Assembly: GCF_022201045.2 (NCBI RefSeq)
Contig: NC_068558.1
Location: forward strand, 42,303,501-42,367,500
DNA length: 64,000 nucleotides
DNA from: Citrus sinensis
Taxonomy: Eukaryota; Streptophyta; Magnoliopsida; Sapindales; Rutaceae
Direction: 5' to 3'
Below the pieces are notes generated by a model. It was not told the DNA's origin. It searched no databases and saw nothing but the letters and a program-made list of their open reading frames with translations. Positions 47,425-59,900 of this stretch are shown here, piece after piece; positions within the stretch are counted from its first letter, which is position 1, and every line of letters starts with the position of its first letter. The translations under genes were made by a program, and so were the position numbers.

Positions 47425-49104
47425 CACCTTTAATCAAAATTTGCCAGTTTACTATAATATTTATCTTTTCTTGAAAACTATTGACACCCAAGTAGCAATC
47501 ATAAACCTCCTTTTGTTTTTCAAACCATAATTTTAAGAGTTTTAAATTAACAAATCAAAAATTTTACAAATTATAACAGCTTAAGATTCGAGTTTTGTCT
47601 AGAAAATCTGAAATTCGAGGACATGGGTCTCTCTGCTGCCAGTTTATTAGCGGTAATCTGCTGCTAGATTCTGGTTTATCCTTGAAAAGGCTTATCATGA
47701 GGCTATTCTGCTTGCTATGCCTATTGTTTATACTTGTGCATATTCAGTTTTGGAATGATCAACCAGATCTACAACTTATGCCACGAGATTCTCAACTTTG
47801 TTTCGTGAGACCCTATGTTCATACGCCCACATTTGTTGTTAATGTGGTCTCATTTTTAAATTTTAACATTTTAACCCAATTGAATATAGTCATGTAGGAG
47901 TACACTCTCTTTCTTTTAGACAGGATCAAAATAGTAGAACTTGGACCACCTTTATCTTATATAACATTTGTTGAGTTGTCCTCTAAGAGTTGTTTTTCAA
48001 TTTCTTAAATCTTGCACAAATGTCCTCAGTTCGGTATGACCTTTTTTTTCCTGCTAAGATTAGAAATCCTGTATTATGACATCAACATTCAAAACCCAAC
48101 TGAAGGGAGAAGCAACACAAGGATTTATCAGTGGCTAGTTGGGTGCCTGTTGATAAGAAATTTGTAGTCATTCATGTTTTGTTCAGAGTGGATGCTTTGG
48201 GTCATAGTTATATAGCATTTCGGAGAAGCATTTGCCAGTCATTCGACACTGGTTGCTACCTGCCTACTTAGTTAAGTGTACAGTATCTGATTGCAGGAGT
48301 TCATTTTTCTTGATCGCGGGTGAGCTTTTTGTTTTTTTCACAAGTTGTTTGAACTTAAAATAAAGAAATGTCAAATCTTTTTGAGTCTTGGCCGGTAGCT
48401 TATGGAAGGAAGCAAACTAAAGTGGCGAAAAAAAAGGGCAATAATGATGATATTCTTGTGTTTTATGGTTTTTTTTTTTTAAAAAAAAGGATATGCATTA
48501 TTGACTTAGCTTTATTGTTAAAAAATAGAATATGCATTATTTCTTAATGATTGAATAATTTGCTTGAATATGTATGCGTGCAGATTATTACTTAGCTTTA
48601 ATTGGAAGCTTCTGTAGTAGTGTTGCCTTGTTGTAGATACACTCCCAGTACTATATCATCCATTATTTTAATTGACAGAGTCACTGTGTGTAAAGTGATA
48701 AAGAAACAAATCTATGTATCATTCTCCTACCAATTCAACTGATAAAGCCAGTTGTAAAACAAAGAAAGAGAGAAAGGAAAACGTGGTTGAAATGAACCCA
48801 ACTCTCTTAAAACAACAAGCGACTAGCACTTGGCAGTGGATATACATGCCTAAAAACAAATGGCACTGAAGCTAAAGTTAGTACTGTATACTCAACTCTT
48901 TTTTCTTTTCTTTCTACTGTCTTTAATAATTGAATTACTTTATCAAAATTAAACACCCATCCATCCATCCATCCATTTAAGAAACCTTTGCGATCTTAAA
49001 ACAGCAAATCTGATTGATCCTCTCAATAATATTCTGCACAACGTTCATGTAATTTTCAGCTAAAAAGAAATGTTCAATCATCATCTTCATTTAGAAGGCA
49101 ATTA
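47425..49104. other. Intergenic region with the displaced end of duplication unit 2
   Basis: 47455-47590 matches 45005-45090. The plus strand at 47590-47900 has a 100-codon frame with no domain, and the DNA from there to the PDLP stop codon shows no supported gene. A CATC microsatellite lies at about 48955-48975. Confidence 0.45.
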
Positions 49105-50172
49105 CTAGTGTCCCTCATACTTACCAGTCCGTTTCTTCTTCATCACTGACCTAACAAACAACAAAAGCACAAGTACAAAGCCCACGGCTGCTACTATTCC
49201 AACTGCCATTGCCACTGTCTTCTGTGTATGCTGCCTTGTGCTACCTATATAAGCAAAGCACGTCGCAGTCCCATCCATTAAATTATTAAAAAACAAAAGG
49301 TGAAATCTTGCTTTGACTAATTTTGCATAACACCATTTTAATAATTTCATTTGGCGATTTATTTATGAAAACAAGGTTGGCAAAAAGATACTTCTCTATC
49401 TTTTCGTTTTGTTTTTACCTGATGACAGAGACGAGTTGGGGTTGGGGACACCGTTCGGGTAGTAGCTGTAGCTAATGAAGCATTTGTTTAGATAAATCTG
49501 CGCTGAAATGGAGTCATCACACTCATTCTTAGCTCTTTCAGTAGCAGTTTTAACACAATTACCACAATTCCCACTTGCTATGTCGCCCTCACACTCTCCT
49601 AAAATATAAACGTGCTCGTAAGTCCCAGTGTAAAACAACTCCGCACTATTTTTGACACCATTAGTCACCATATTAAACGCCGTGTTCCTTCTCTGCTCAA
49701 ACACAGCAGCCCCAGTCACCTGAGTTGACCCACAAATCTTGTACAGCAACTCAGTCTCGGGCACTTGGCTAAACCCAATAACTTCATATTTAAGATAACA
49801 CCCACTGAGCTGAACCCTTGCAGCCACGGCCTTGCTACATAGCTTGTAAGCCAAGTCTGGGATTTTGCTGACACAAGTGTAGCACTGAGGGGTTGTTAAG
49901 TCACCTCTGCATTGGTAGAGCCCTGTGATGCTGGTTTGGTCATCGCCTGAAGTTGTGGTGTTAAAAGTCTCTTGCGATGATCGTGAAACCAAAGAGGACA
50001 AAAGGGTGTTGAGGTTTTGTGTGTAAACCTCAGATGGGTTTGGAAATTTTTGCTCGGCACATCCTCTGTAGACTAAATTGGTGATGTCTGAATCTGTTTT
50101 GGCATGAACAAATATCACAAGTGTTGTGAAGAGGATGAGTGATAATGATGAGGGTTTTGTGTGAAAATCCAT
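49105..50172 (-). CDS. PDLP1: Plasmodesmata-located protein, PDLP1-like
   Basis: Exons 50172-49419 and 49244-49105 total 894 bases and encode 297 residues, the usual PDLP length. A signal peptide (about 1-25) is followed by two DUF26 (stress-antifungal) domains, each with the C-X8-C-X2-C signature (CRGDLTTPQCYTC and CEGDIASGNCGNC) and further paired cysteines. The second exon encodes GSTRQHTQKT, one membrane helix (about 262-283) and a short basic cytoplasmic tail (KKKRTGKYEGH). PDLPs sit in plasmodesmal membranes with the DUF26 domains outside the cell and regulate cell-to-cell movement and callose. The RQHT juxtamembrane and KKK tail match PDLP1/2 better than other PDLPs as I remember them. 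It is next to the SUVR gene, as PDLP1 is in Arabidopsis. Confidence 0.9.
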
Positions 50173-50271
50173 TAAGGGGATATGTGATTATGTGAAATGA
50201 AATTTCTTTACAGTTCACAATTCACATAATTGATGAATGCATTGTGTTTCCTTTTGTTTTTTGTTTTTTTT

Positions 50272-50303
50272 TTGGTGGGGGGGGGGGGGGGGGGGGGGGG
50301 TGG
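50272..50303. repeat. Long poly-G tract upstream of PDLP1
   Basis: A run of more than 20 G residues, broken once by T near its right end, lies about 100 bases upstream of the PDLP1 start codon. Such homopolymers are often of uncertain length in assemblies. Confidence 0.85.
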
Positions 50304-52062
50304 GAGTATTCTAGAGATGGGTATTGGGATTTTGGTTGTGAAAACAAGAAAATAACAAGCAAGTGCTTGCTTAAAAGGGTTTTTGGTACTTTAATAAGTT
50401 CTGCTTTTTGCGTGCTTTAAGCTTTTTTTTAGGCTTTAATTGATTTTGTTAAAACTCAATAACTTCACATTAGTGGGTTAGAAAGATCATTAAGCATGCA
50501 TGTAACTAATCACAGACAGTGAGGCTTGTGGGTTGTGGCTGGTGTTGATAGTGACTCTCCCTGCCAATAAAAAAAGAAATTTGATTTGATCAGTTTCTGA
50601 TTCTGCTGTGAACTGAACAGAAATTTGGTCAATAGTCCTGGCTGTGGTTTGACCGCCAATTGAAAGTGATCTGTTTGTATATCACATGAATTGTGTTTCT
50701 GTAGTTTCCAGTATTAGCATAATAAATTAATTGATGTTTCTGACTTCTTTTCGAGTACATAAAGGCGTGGGCGATGCCTGAAAATGAAACGATTACTTGT
50801 TTAAATAGGAACTAGATGAGGGAAGGCTGCAGGCTGCAGGTCTTGGGTTATTGGTGGGTTGAAGAAATTATTGGCACTTGTGAAAACGAAAGCCGGAAGG
50901 TCTATTTTATTTAATTTGAAAGTTGGAACAATTTTTTTTTTTTTCCAAAAATTGAATGGGGACATTATCATTTTGTTTCATAAATAGCCTTAAAAGTCCG
51001 ATGTAAATGCAAAGTCTTCTTCTTCTTCTTCTTCTTCTTTTTTTTTTTATCAAAAAGTATTTATTATATTAGACAATTTCAGGAAAAAAAAAAAAGTCTC
51101 AAGAAGTGTTAGTATTAGACAAACATTGATAAATGCTATTTATCTTAATTTTTGATAAAATTATTTAACATACACAATGTTGTGAAACTTGTCAAGTGAA
51201 AGTGATGAAAAATGCAAAAGAATTTGAAGGATGATAAAATGAAGTATAACACTGTGTTATACTTATATTATTATTTGATTATACGATAGTATGATTATAT
51301 GATAATATCACGGTTAATTTTGTTTTATTTTTTGTTTATTTTTTCATGATTAAATATCATTGCTCATGTTTTATGTCTTTAGAATTAAAATTAAAAATCT
51401 ATGTAAGTTTTGGATGTGCTTCTAAACCTTGACTCCAATTAAGCATGCTTACATTCAATAACTGACTAAGCAAAACTTAAAACATATTACTTTTGGATCA
51501 AAGAAAAAAAAAATCAACATAACACAAACCATTTAGATCAAGAGAAGATAAGAGACTTACAACTCACTTGTAGATCAAAGGGAGGGAAAAAAGAAAAAGA
51601 AAAAGAAAACAACATAGCACAAAACATTCATCAAAAGGAGACAAGAAACTTCAGCCTTATTTGATATTAAGGTGGAAAAAAACTATAATTATAAATAAAA
51701 ATTAATAGTGTGTAGTAAATATAATTTTTAAATAATAATTTTGACAAAATTTATAAAAATATAATAAAATTTTTATTATACAAATATAAAATCAAATTAA
51801 TTATTGATTCATAAATCGTTATTTAATTAGGTTAGGCCGTTACATTTCAGTTTTTTATTTAAGCTAATTTACATTTAATGAACCACAAATCTCATGCCAT
51901 CACTAATTGGCCTAATTGCCACGGAAATCTTGTTTAAATTGTCATTATATGATGCTGAGAGTTCAAACCGGCCAAATCATGCATAAAATTAAGGATAATT
52001 AGTATTTTTAGTATCTTTTAAATGAAATTTGATCTAATGAGAGAGTCGCACTCGCGCACCAT
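50304..52062. other. AT-rich intergenic DNA
   Basis: It holds a TTC microsatellite at about 51016-51040 and long AT-rich stretches. No gene or bounded repeat could be recognised. Confidence 0.5.
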
Positions 52063-52071
52063 TTTTAGCAA

Positions 52072-52717
52072 GGGTAAGAGCTTGTTTAGTCCTTATATTA
52101 TGAGGTTAGTGTCTATTTAGTCCCTGTATTTTTAAAAACACCTTAAAACGTCCCTGCTACTAAATATTGACACTTATGCCATTATTTTTTTATTATTTTT
52201 AACTTGTTTTTACAATATTATATTTTTACAATAATATTTCTTTTTTGGATATTAATAAAAAATTAAATTATCAAATTAAACTCAAAAATAAAATAAAAAC
52301 AAAAAAGGTATATATTAATTTTTGTGGAAGCTCACGTATGTCTAAAAATTTAATATCGTAAAAAATTACATTATCAATTTTTTTAGAAAAATTAATATTT
52401 TAACTCAAGAGTGTGTTCCACAAAAATTAATATATACTTTTTATTTTATTTTATTTTTTGGTGTTAAATTGGTAATATATTTTTTCTTTTTAATAATGTC
52501 TAAAAAAATTATTATAATAGGGTTATTTTTTTCTTTTTAATAATGTCTAAAAAATTATTATAATAGGGCAATATTATAAAAATAAGTTAAAAGGAACAAA
52601 AGATAATGGCAAAAGTGTCAATAATTTAATGGTAGGGATAGTTTGAGGTATTTTTAAAAATATAGGGACTAAACAGGCACTAACTTCAAAATATAGGGAC
52701 TAAACGAACTTTTACCC
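52072..52717. mobile_element. MULE-type MITE, second family
   Basis: The 646-bp element runs from GGGTAAGAGCTTGTTTAGTC to the inverse (...AACGAACTTTTACCC), with TIRs of about 130 bp that include TATAGGGACTAAA blocks. The perfect 9-bp target duplication TTTTAGCAA lies at 52063-52071 and 52718-52726. It is non-coding. Terminal GGGTAA is shared with the MITE at 40681, but the interiors differ. Confidence 0.88.
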
Positions 52718-52747
52718 TTTTAGCAACATACCAAGTCAGGGAGGCGG

Positions 52748-55632
52748 TTTTTATGCGTTATCTCCCCTGATGTTTGGTATATTTACAGATAGATGGCAAA
52801 GATACGTTTATTAGTAAAAACACCCCTATAGTCAGTTACCTTTTTTGTTTGACTGTTAATTGAAAGCGAAAGTACTACAATGCCCCTGATAGCTTTCCGT
52901 AACCAAAATCACTACTGCTACAATTTCATGAAACTACCTTTCCATGTATGGTTATTTACAACTGCATTAAAAAAAAAAAAAAAGGAAAAATGCATACCAC
53001 ATTAACTTCACTAACATTTAAAATTCACAAGTAAGACCAAAAAAAAAAAAGAAAAAAAAAGAATGTTAAACCGTTGCCGTACAAAATCTCTCATACGGAG
53101 ATTAAGGTTCTAATTAGTATTGAAGTATTGTAGCTAAAATTATAATTGTTATGAAAAAAAAACTGTGATTAAGAAATAACAATTAATAATACGTAGTAAA
53201 TATAATTTTTAAATAATAATTTTAATAAAGATATAATACATTTTTTATCATATAAGTATAAAATTTAATCAACCTAACTTTTAAGATACAACAGATAGTG
53301 TTTATTAAATATTTTAACGCTATAATTTTTTAAATTATAAATGTCTGACCTCAATTTCAATCAGAGCCTAATTAATCTAGAATACTATATGAATCGGGCA
53401 AAAGCAAACTGGTACAAACAACCAAATTAAGATTCAATGCTGCCACCAAAGCAATTTATAACTTACTTTAATACACCAAAGCTTTAGTGCCAAAACTACA
53501 TCACTAACAAACATATATTCCACTCAAATGTGAATTGAATCTAATTTAGCACAATTGATATATGAAAACAAGCATTGAATATAAAACAACATATTGCACC
53601 TCCAGTATCGAAAAAATTTAGGCAGTATCAGTTGTAGCTAGAATTAACAGCCTCCTCAAAAAGCAGGCAATAGCTGCGCATAATAAGCTCCTAATTAACC
53701 AAGCAAGCTTAAGATATTAGTTGTCTTTGACAACATGAAATTTTCATTTACAAAAATCAAAATAACAAAAAACTCAAACCTATAGTTAGTTTATAGTTTG
53801 AGAAGATGATGCACTATCTTTCTAGTTTTGCCTATCAGAAGGTGATATCATCTAATATCTTTAAAAAATTAGTTAGTGGGATTAGATTGTACTTCGTTAC
53901 TTTTTTTTTTCTTTTTAAATGCACCTTAAGTTAATCCGCTTGATTGCCGGATGCCGCAGATTAAAAGTATATTCAGTGGTTATCATCTACATAACATAAA
54001 AGACTGATGTGAATTGGCATAAGATCTCAGCGTTGTCATAATCATGGACATCGGACTGGGAGAGGGCAATACTTGCAGCAATTCCACCTAGCTTTCACCT
54101 CCATTCACACTCTTCTGTCACAATCCAGAACAAATATAAGCAATGAATGACGTTATAATGGATGGAGTAATGCCTCATTCTCACATCAAATCCATGCAAC
54201 TAACAAACAGAAAACTCCACAAAAATTTCAAGATCATGCAAATTAAAATAAACTAAAAAATAAATATAAAACTCCACATTGTAGTGTCATGTGAAAGCTC
54301 AAAGTTGCAGCTTAAAACTGTTTTCGGGCATCATCATCAACTAGCTCAATGAAGTTTTGCTTGAATCGTTCTACTTGTGTAATAATGAGTTGAAACTTTA
54401 GTTTCACGAAGAATTTATGCTTCAAGCCTTTTAAGGCAGTGCTCTTCAAAAACATCGGGAACATCACAGGGCATAAACATAAAATAAAACTAAAAACCAA
54501 AATTCAATTTTTAACCCATCTAAGCTGTGAAATTCAATCTCTGAGTTAGCATCAATGTCAAACTCGTTTTAACCCATCATCATCTAAGCTTCAAGATAAT
54601 CACAGCTCAATAAAGTCACCAATTTTTTATTTCCTTTTTCGAATTCAGGCTTCACTGTAAATAAACCCAGAACAAATACTCAGGCGTGAACAACTATAAA
54701 CAAGCTATTCTACATTTTTTTTTTAAATTAAGGCAGCATAAATATACGCTCTAAATGAGCCCTAACAAGACTTGGTTCCGATATTGACCTGTTATTATTG
54801 GCTTTCCCAAAACCATCCGAAGATGTAGGATGCCAACGAAACTTAGATCAAGGTGCGATGGCTGTTTTAGCTTCACTTCGCATAGAGATAAAAGATCGGG
54901 CGTGAATTTAGGTTTACAGGTCATACACTCCGCATGTGACTCAAAAGATGCAAAACTTTTGGCCTTTTCAGGTGCGATTACCAAAATTCCCTTAGCCATC
55001 TTAAACACAACTAACGTCGGGCAAAAAATAAGTAGATTATTCAGTAACTTGGTTAATATCTATATATTTAATAAATGTTATAGATACATACATATATATA
55101 TATCCACGTATACACATTCTCCCAAAATATTATATATTTATATTATTAAAGTTTTTAATTAAATATATGTAAATAATATTATATATCAATATCATAAAGT
55201 ATACATATGTATTAATATTTTATACACTTATACTATTAAAATTTTAAATTTATATAAAATTTTATAAATAAAATACTGAGCATATATCTACCCTTTCAAA
55301 AAAATAAAAAGAGAGAATCATGTCTAACATTTGAGTTTTAATGATAAAAACTAAAATAATTTAAAAAAGAAAATTATTAGGTAAATGGGTCAAGAATTTT
55401 AATCATAATCCGATATAAAAAAATCATGTCGACTTGGATCTGACCCATTTAATAATCGTATCAAATTTAATGACCTAAATATATTTATTCATATTGAGTA
55501 ATTGGATCGTGTCAAATTTTACCAACTCTACTAATGTCATAATTCGGAAGGGAGGCTTTTGTTAGTAAACGCGCCTTCGTGATCTATCTGCAAATATGCC
55601 AAACTTCAGGGAGAAATAAAAATTACCCACAT
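52748..55632. mobile_element. Degenerate MULE-like element, about 2.9 kb
   Basis: The left end, with CTCCCCTGATGTTTGGTATA and an AGATAGATGGCAAAGATACG block, is inverted at the right end (CAAACTTCAGGGAG... ATTACCC). The TIRs are about 80 bp, partly diverged. No target duplication could be found, so the exact ends are approximate. The interior has no transposase. Two minus-strand frames near 54312-54500 and 54751-55008 have no recognisable domain; they could be captured gene pieces or chance. It abuts the MITE at 52072-52717. Confidence 0.6.
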
Positions 55633-55639
55633 TTGAACC

Positions 55640-56967
55640 AAAACCTGAACCATCACATTTCCGTACACGAAGACCTATACCAGCTGTATCCCTCGGGCTC
55701 CTACGCTACGTAATTCGTTCAGCACGCATCGAAGACTCGTGTCGACAGCTTAGCTCCCACGCCCCTCACGAGTGTGGCCATTTACATCAACACCCCACCA
55801 GAGCCTTTAAACTCTTCAAATAAAAAATCACTTAAAAGTTCAAACCTCCATTCAGTGCCCTAATTCACAGTCTTTACTCTTCACTGAAAATCACTCTCAG
55901 CAATTTCTCAATGCAGGTATATTCCTTTCTCAAAAAAGCATGATGTCGTTTCCCTTTCTACGATCCATCTGTCCTTGGACTAAAAATGCACTTTTTTGTT
56001 TAAATTTTTAAATTTTTGTTTCTGAACTCGCCTTTTCTGCTCTGATGTTACAGTGCTGCTCCTGGAGAAACTATTTTATGAGTATCATCGCTTCTGCACG
56101 GTCGTTTTAGGATTCGCTGTTTTCGTTAGATTGCTACATTTCTGCTCTTGGTAAGCTATTTTATCTCTCTTTCCTTGCCTGCACTCGAAAAAGTAGCCGT
56201 ATCAAACATTAGCGATGTATGCTCTTTTAGTCCGTACAAGCTGAAAATTTAAAGGGTTCTTTTCGTGTGTTTCTTGTATCCCCTTTTTGGTTCTTTAAAT
56301 TAATTATTATGAAATCTGGCAAAATAGTGAGACTTTTAAAAGGCAAGGAAAAAGAAAGTAAAAACTTGTATTTTTGTTTTTTTTTTTTCTAAATTCAATC
56401 TTGGATGCAAACTGTGGAACTTTTGGACTCGACCTATTGTAGTATTCGATAGTAGTAGTATAGGTCATGGGTTTATTCTTGTATTTAGAAATATGCCTGT
56501 AGTTCTTACAATGCATGTGGGTTTTATTTTGGGTAATTGTTGAAATTTTGCCTGGAAAATTTCTTCTTTTCGATTTAAGGTCTCATTCTAGTAATATTTT
56601 TTGGTACCAAAATGAAGGCAAATATTTTTTTGATCTCTTTATCATAATCAAAAGCATTTTTAAGGAATTGTTCTTTACTTGCCTAAGTTTATGCAACTAT
56701 GATTTTGATTAAATAAGAACTATTTCAGCTCTTAACTAGCTTTCTTTCAAAAACTGTCGTATTGTTTATATTGATCACTTTTTCTTTTTGTTTCTGTTTT
56801 TTTGGTTTAATTCCTATTATTGTGTGTCATTGAAACCGTTGGATGAAATTATACATGCTTTATAGTTTCAAGACTCTTGTTATTCACTTTTACTGATGAC
56901 TGAAATATTGTTGGTAATTTGGCGATCAGAAGGCCAATTTAGGGGAACAGTTAGTCTGCGATCAGTT
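55640..56967 (+). promoter_or_regulatory. Promoter and spliced 5' leader of the SUVR gene
   Basis: Likely leader exons are bounded by a donor at 55917 (CAATGCAG|GTATAT), an acceptor/donor pair at about 56051-56150 (TTACAG ... CTCTTG|GTAAGC) and an acceptor at 56930 (GATCAG|AAGGCC). The upstream DNA to the MULE-like end presumably holds the promoter. An in-frame ATG at 56896 falls in the last leader intron and is therefore not used as start. Confidence 0.5.
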
Positions 56968-59900
56968 ATGGCACCTGATCCCAAAATCACAAAGGCTTTT
57001 AAGGCAATGAAGCTTCTTGGAATTAGTGAAAACAAAGTGAAGCCGGTATTAAAAAGGCTTCTAAAACTGTATGATAAAAATTGGGAACTCATAGAAGGGG
57101 AAAATTACAGAGTTCTTGCTGATGCTATTTTCGAGGAAGAGGATAATAAGGTTCATTACTTGTCTTTGCCTATCACGGTTTGGTTTGTGATATTTATTCT
57201 TTTATCATCTTCTTTCCGTATTTTATTTTTATTATGCTTGTCTAACCATGTTTCTTTTGTTTTTACCGAAATCAGGTGTCAGAACAGAAGAAACCTAAAA
57301 TTGCTGTAAGTATGCAATCATTTATTTTTCGTTTCCAACCTGGCATTTTATGTTCTGGTTTTTTCCTTTTAGTCCCCTCACTTGTATTTACTTAATGCCT
57401 TCTGATTTGATTAACAGGAGGAAAAATTTGAGGAAGAATCTCTTGAACATGAGGAGCCTCTACGCCCCTTAAAGCGGTTGCGGAGAGGCGTGCAATCGGT
57501 AGTTCCACCTTCTCCCAGCAACTCCAGCCCTGGTTTTGGTGGAACTTTGTCAAGAAGGCCAAAAATGGATGGGGATGAATTACCTGCCTCTTCTTTCCAG
57601 CAGCAGTCACCAGAAAAGACAAAGTCTCCCAAATTCAATTTGGGGAATGTAAGGCTTGAAAACCATAGTTATAAAGGAAAGGAGCCTGTCTCACCTCAAG
57701 TTGCTTCCGCACAGAACAGAGCATCTCATGCATTGTGCATTAGAGGTCCAACCATTGAACCTGGCATTGTTCCTTCGCCTAAGAAGGTGGTGCCCAGCAC
57801 TCATGTATTTATCAGGCCCAAAGATGAGCCATTTACTGATGACATGTTCACAGATAACGCACCTCAGTATGAGGCTCCTATTGCGGTTATCCGTCCAGGT
57901 ACAATTGATAGTAACATTTGCTATGTTAATGTTTTGAGTTAATGATTGGTTTGTGCTATTTGGTTGGGGGTGCCTGAGCCTGACGATGCAGTTCAATGAA
58001 CTTATCCATGAAGTAAACAAAGGATTTTTGCATATAATGCTAGTTGATGCTAATATCACTATTTTTCTTTAAAACTGAGGTTGCTGGTTTTTGTTTAATT
58101 TCATAGATTCATTAAGACAAGAAGATTCATTACCTGGGAACATTTCAGTGCAAGAGCCAGTTTCTCAGGAGCCTCCAGCTTCTCACCATGTACAGGGAGA
58201 ATATAGGGGAGATGGTGCTCTAGCTTCGTTGGGAGAGGGAAGTTCCAACTGCAAACTTGCTGGCATGCCTTTTGAATTTCCTCCTAGTTTGGAGATTGCC
58301 TCATCATCCATGGGAGAGGTGAAGATTTCTCTTAGCTGCAACTCTACTTTTGGAAGGAAAAATTTCCATATGCCTAGTCTAGATGAGCTAAGAGAATTGT
58401 TGGAGGAGAGGTGTCTACGATCATATAAAATCATAGACCCAAGTTTTTCAATCATGAACCTGATGAAAGATGTATGTAATTGCTTCGTGGAGCTGGCAAC
58501 TAATACATCTCACGGATTGCAGGAGGAGTTAAGGAGCGTGACACCGAATTTGGATATATTGAAGAAATCTACTGCACAAGATGCTATTCTTGTTGGGGGT
58601 AGCAAAGAAAATATGTTCATCCCATCTGGTATTCGTAGTGGATCTGCACAGCTGGTTCCACCTCAAATTCCTAGGCCTCTAAAGTCATTAAATGGTGCGG
58701 ATGATCACGTATCTACCAGTGAAGAAATCGTTGCAAATGGTGTTGTGGAAAGTGGTCTGGCAAAGGAATGGGGAGATCTTGAGTTTTCCAATTTGCATAG
58801 TTTGGTACCTGTTCCACTATGTCGACTAACTCCTGATGAGTTGAGGGCTATACATGATGTTAAAGACATAACCAAAGGGGAAGAGAGAGTTGCAATCCCT
58901 TGGGTTAATGAGATCAACAATGAGTGTCCGCCATCCTTCTACTATATATCCCACAGTTTAGTTTTCCAAAATGCTTGTGTGAATTTCTCTCTTTCTCGGA
59001 TTGGTGATGAAAGTTGTTGTTCTGCCTGTTTTGGAAACTGTTTACAGTCGGGCCTAACCTGTGCTTGTGCACATCAAAATGGGAGATTTGTATACACGCC
59101 AGAAGGCGTTCTTGAGGAAGAATTCTTAGAAGAGTGTATCTCAATGACTCGTGGTCCCCAGCAGCAACACCTCCTGAATTGCAGAGATTGCCCTCTTGAA
59201 AGATCAAAGAATGAAGGCATTTTGGAACCATGTAAGGGTCACTTGAAGAGGAACATTATCAAGGAATGTTGGAGCAAATGTGGTTGCTATAAACAATGCG
59301 GCAATCGTGTGGTGCAGCGTGGTATAAGTTGCAAATTACAGGTTTAAACCTTTGCATCTGGTTGATGTTTGAGCTCTAATTTAATTTCTGGTGCCGGTAA
59401 CTGTTAAAGTTCTCCAAAATGTTTATGGACTGTTCATTTTCAGGTTCTGTTTAAGTTGTTGCATCACTTTGTCATTGCCATCTAATCTTTTGTATTTTCC
59501 ATTGTTAATTTTCTCTACAAATTAGCTGTTTTTTACATCTGATGGAAAAGGGTGGGGGCTGAGAACTCTAGAGAAGCTGCCAAAAGGTGCTTTTGTATGT
59601 GAATTTGTTGGAGAAATAGTAACCATCACGGAGTTCTATCAGAGGAATACTAGGAAACATAACTGCCCAGTTCTACTGGATGCATTTTGGGTCTCCCAAG
59701 GAGTTTCAAAGGACGAAGAAGCTCTCTGTTTGGATGCCACATGTTATGGAAATGCTGCCAGGTTCTTAAATCATAGGTAGGGCCCCATAGTGTATTCCTT
59801 TTGCCTTTTTCCTGCTTCCACTCTTGATAATCTTTCACAAGTCTTTATAAAATTGGCATTTGGGGTTTTTTTTTTTTTTTGACGAGTATAATCAATTGTT

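Noticed and set aside
47595..47897. 100-codon plus-strand frame with a hydrophobic middle
   Set aside because: No recognisable family; another frame in the same place reads equally well for a short stretch, so it may at most be a decayed gene piece.
56896..56967. Upstream in-frame ATG for SUVR
   Set aside because: A splice acceptor (GATCAG) lies between it and the main ATG, so this ATG is intronic; the WIYLD domain starts normally at 56968.
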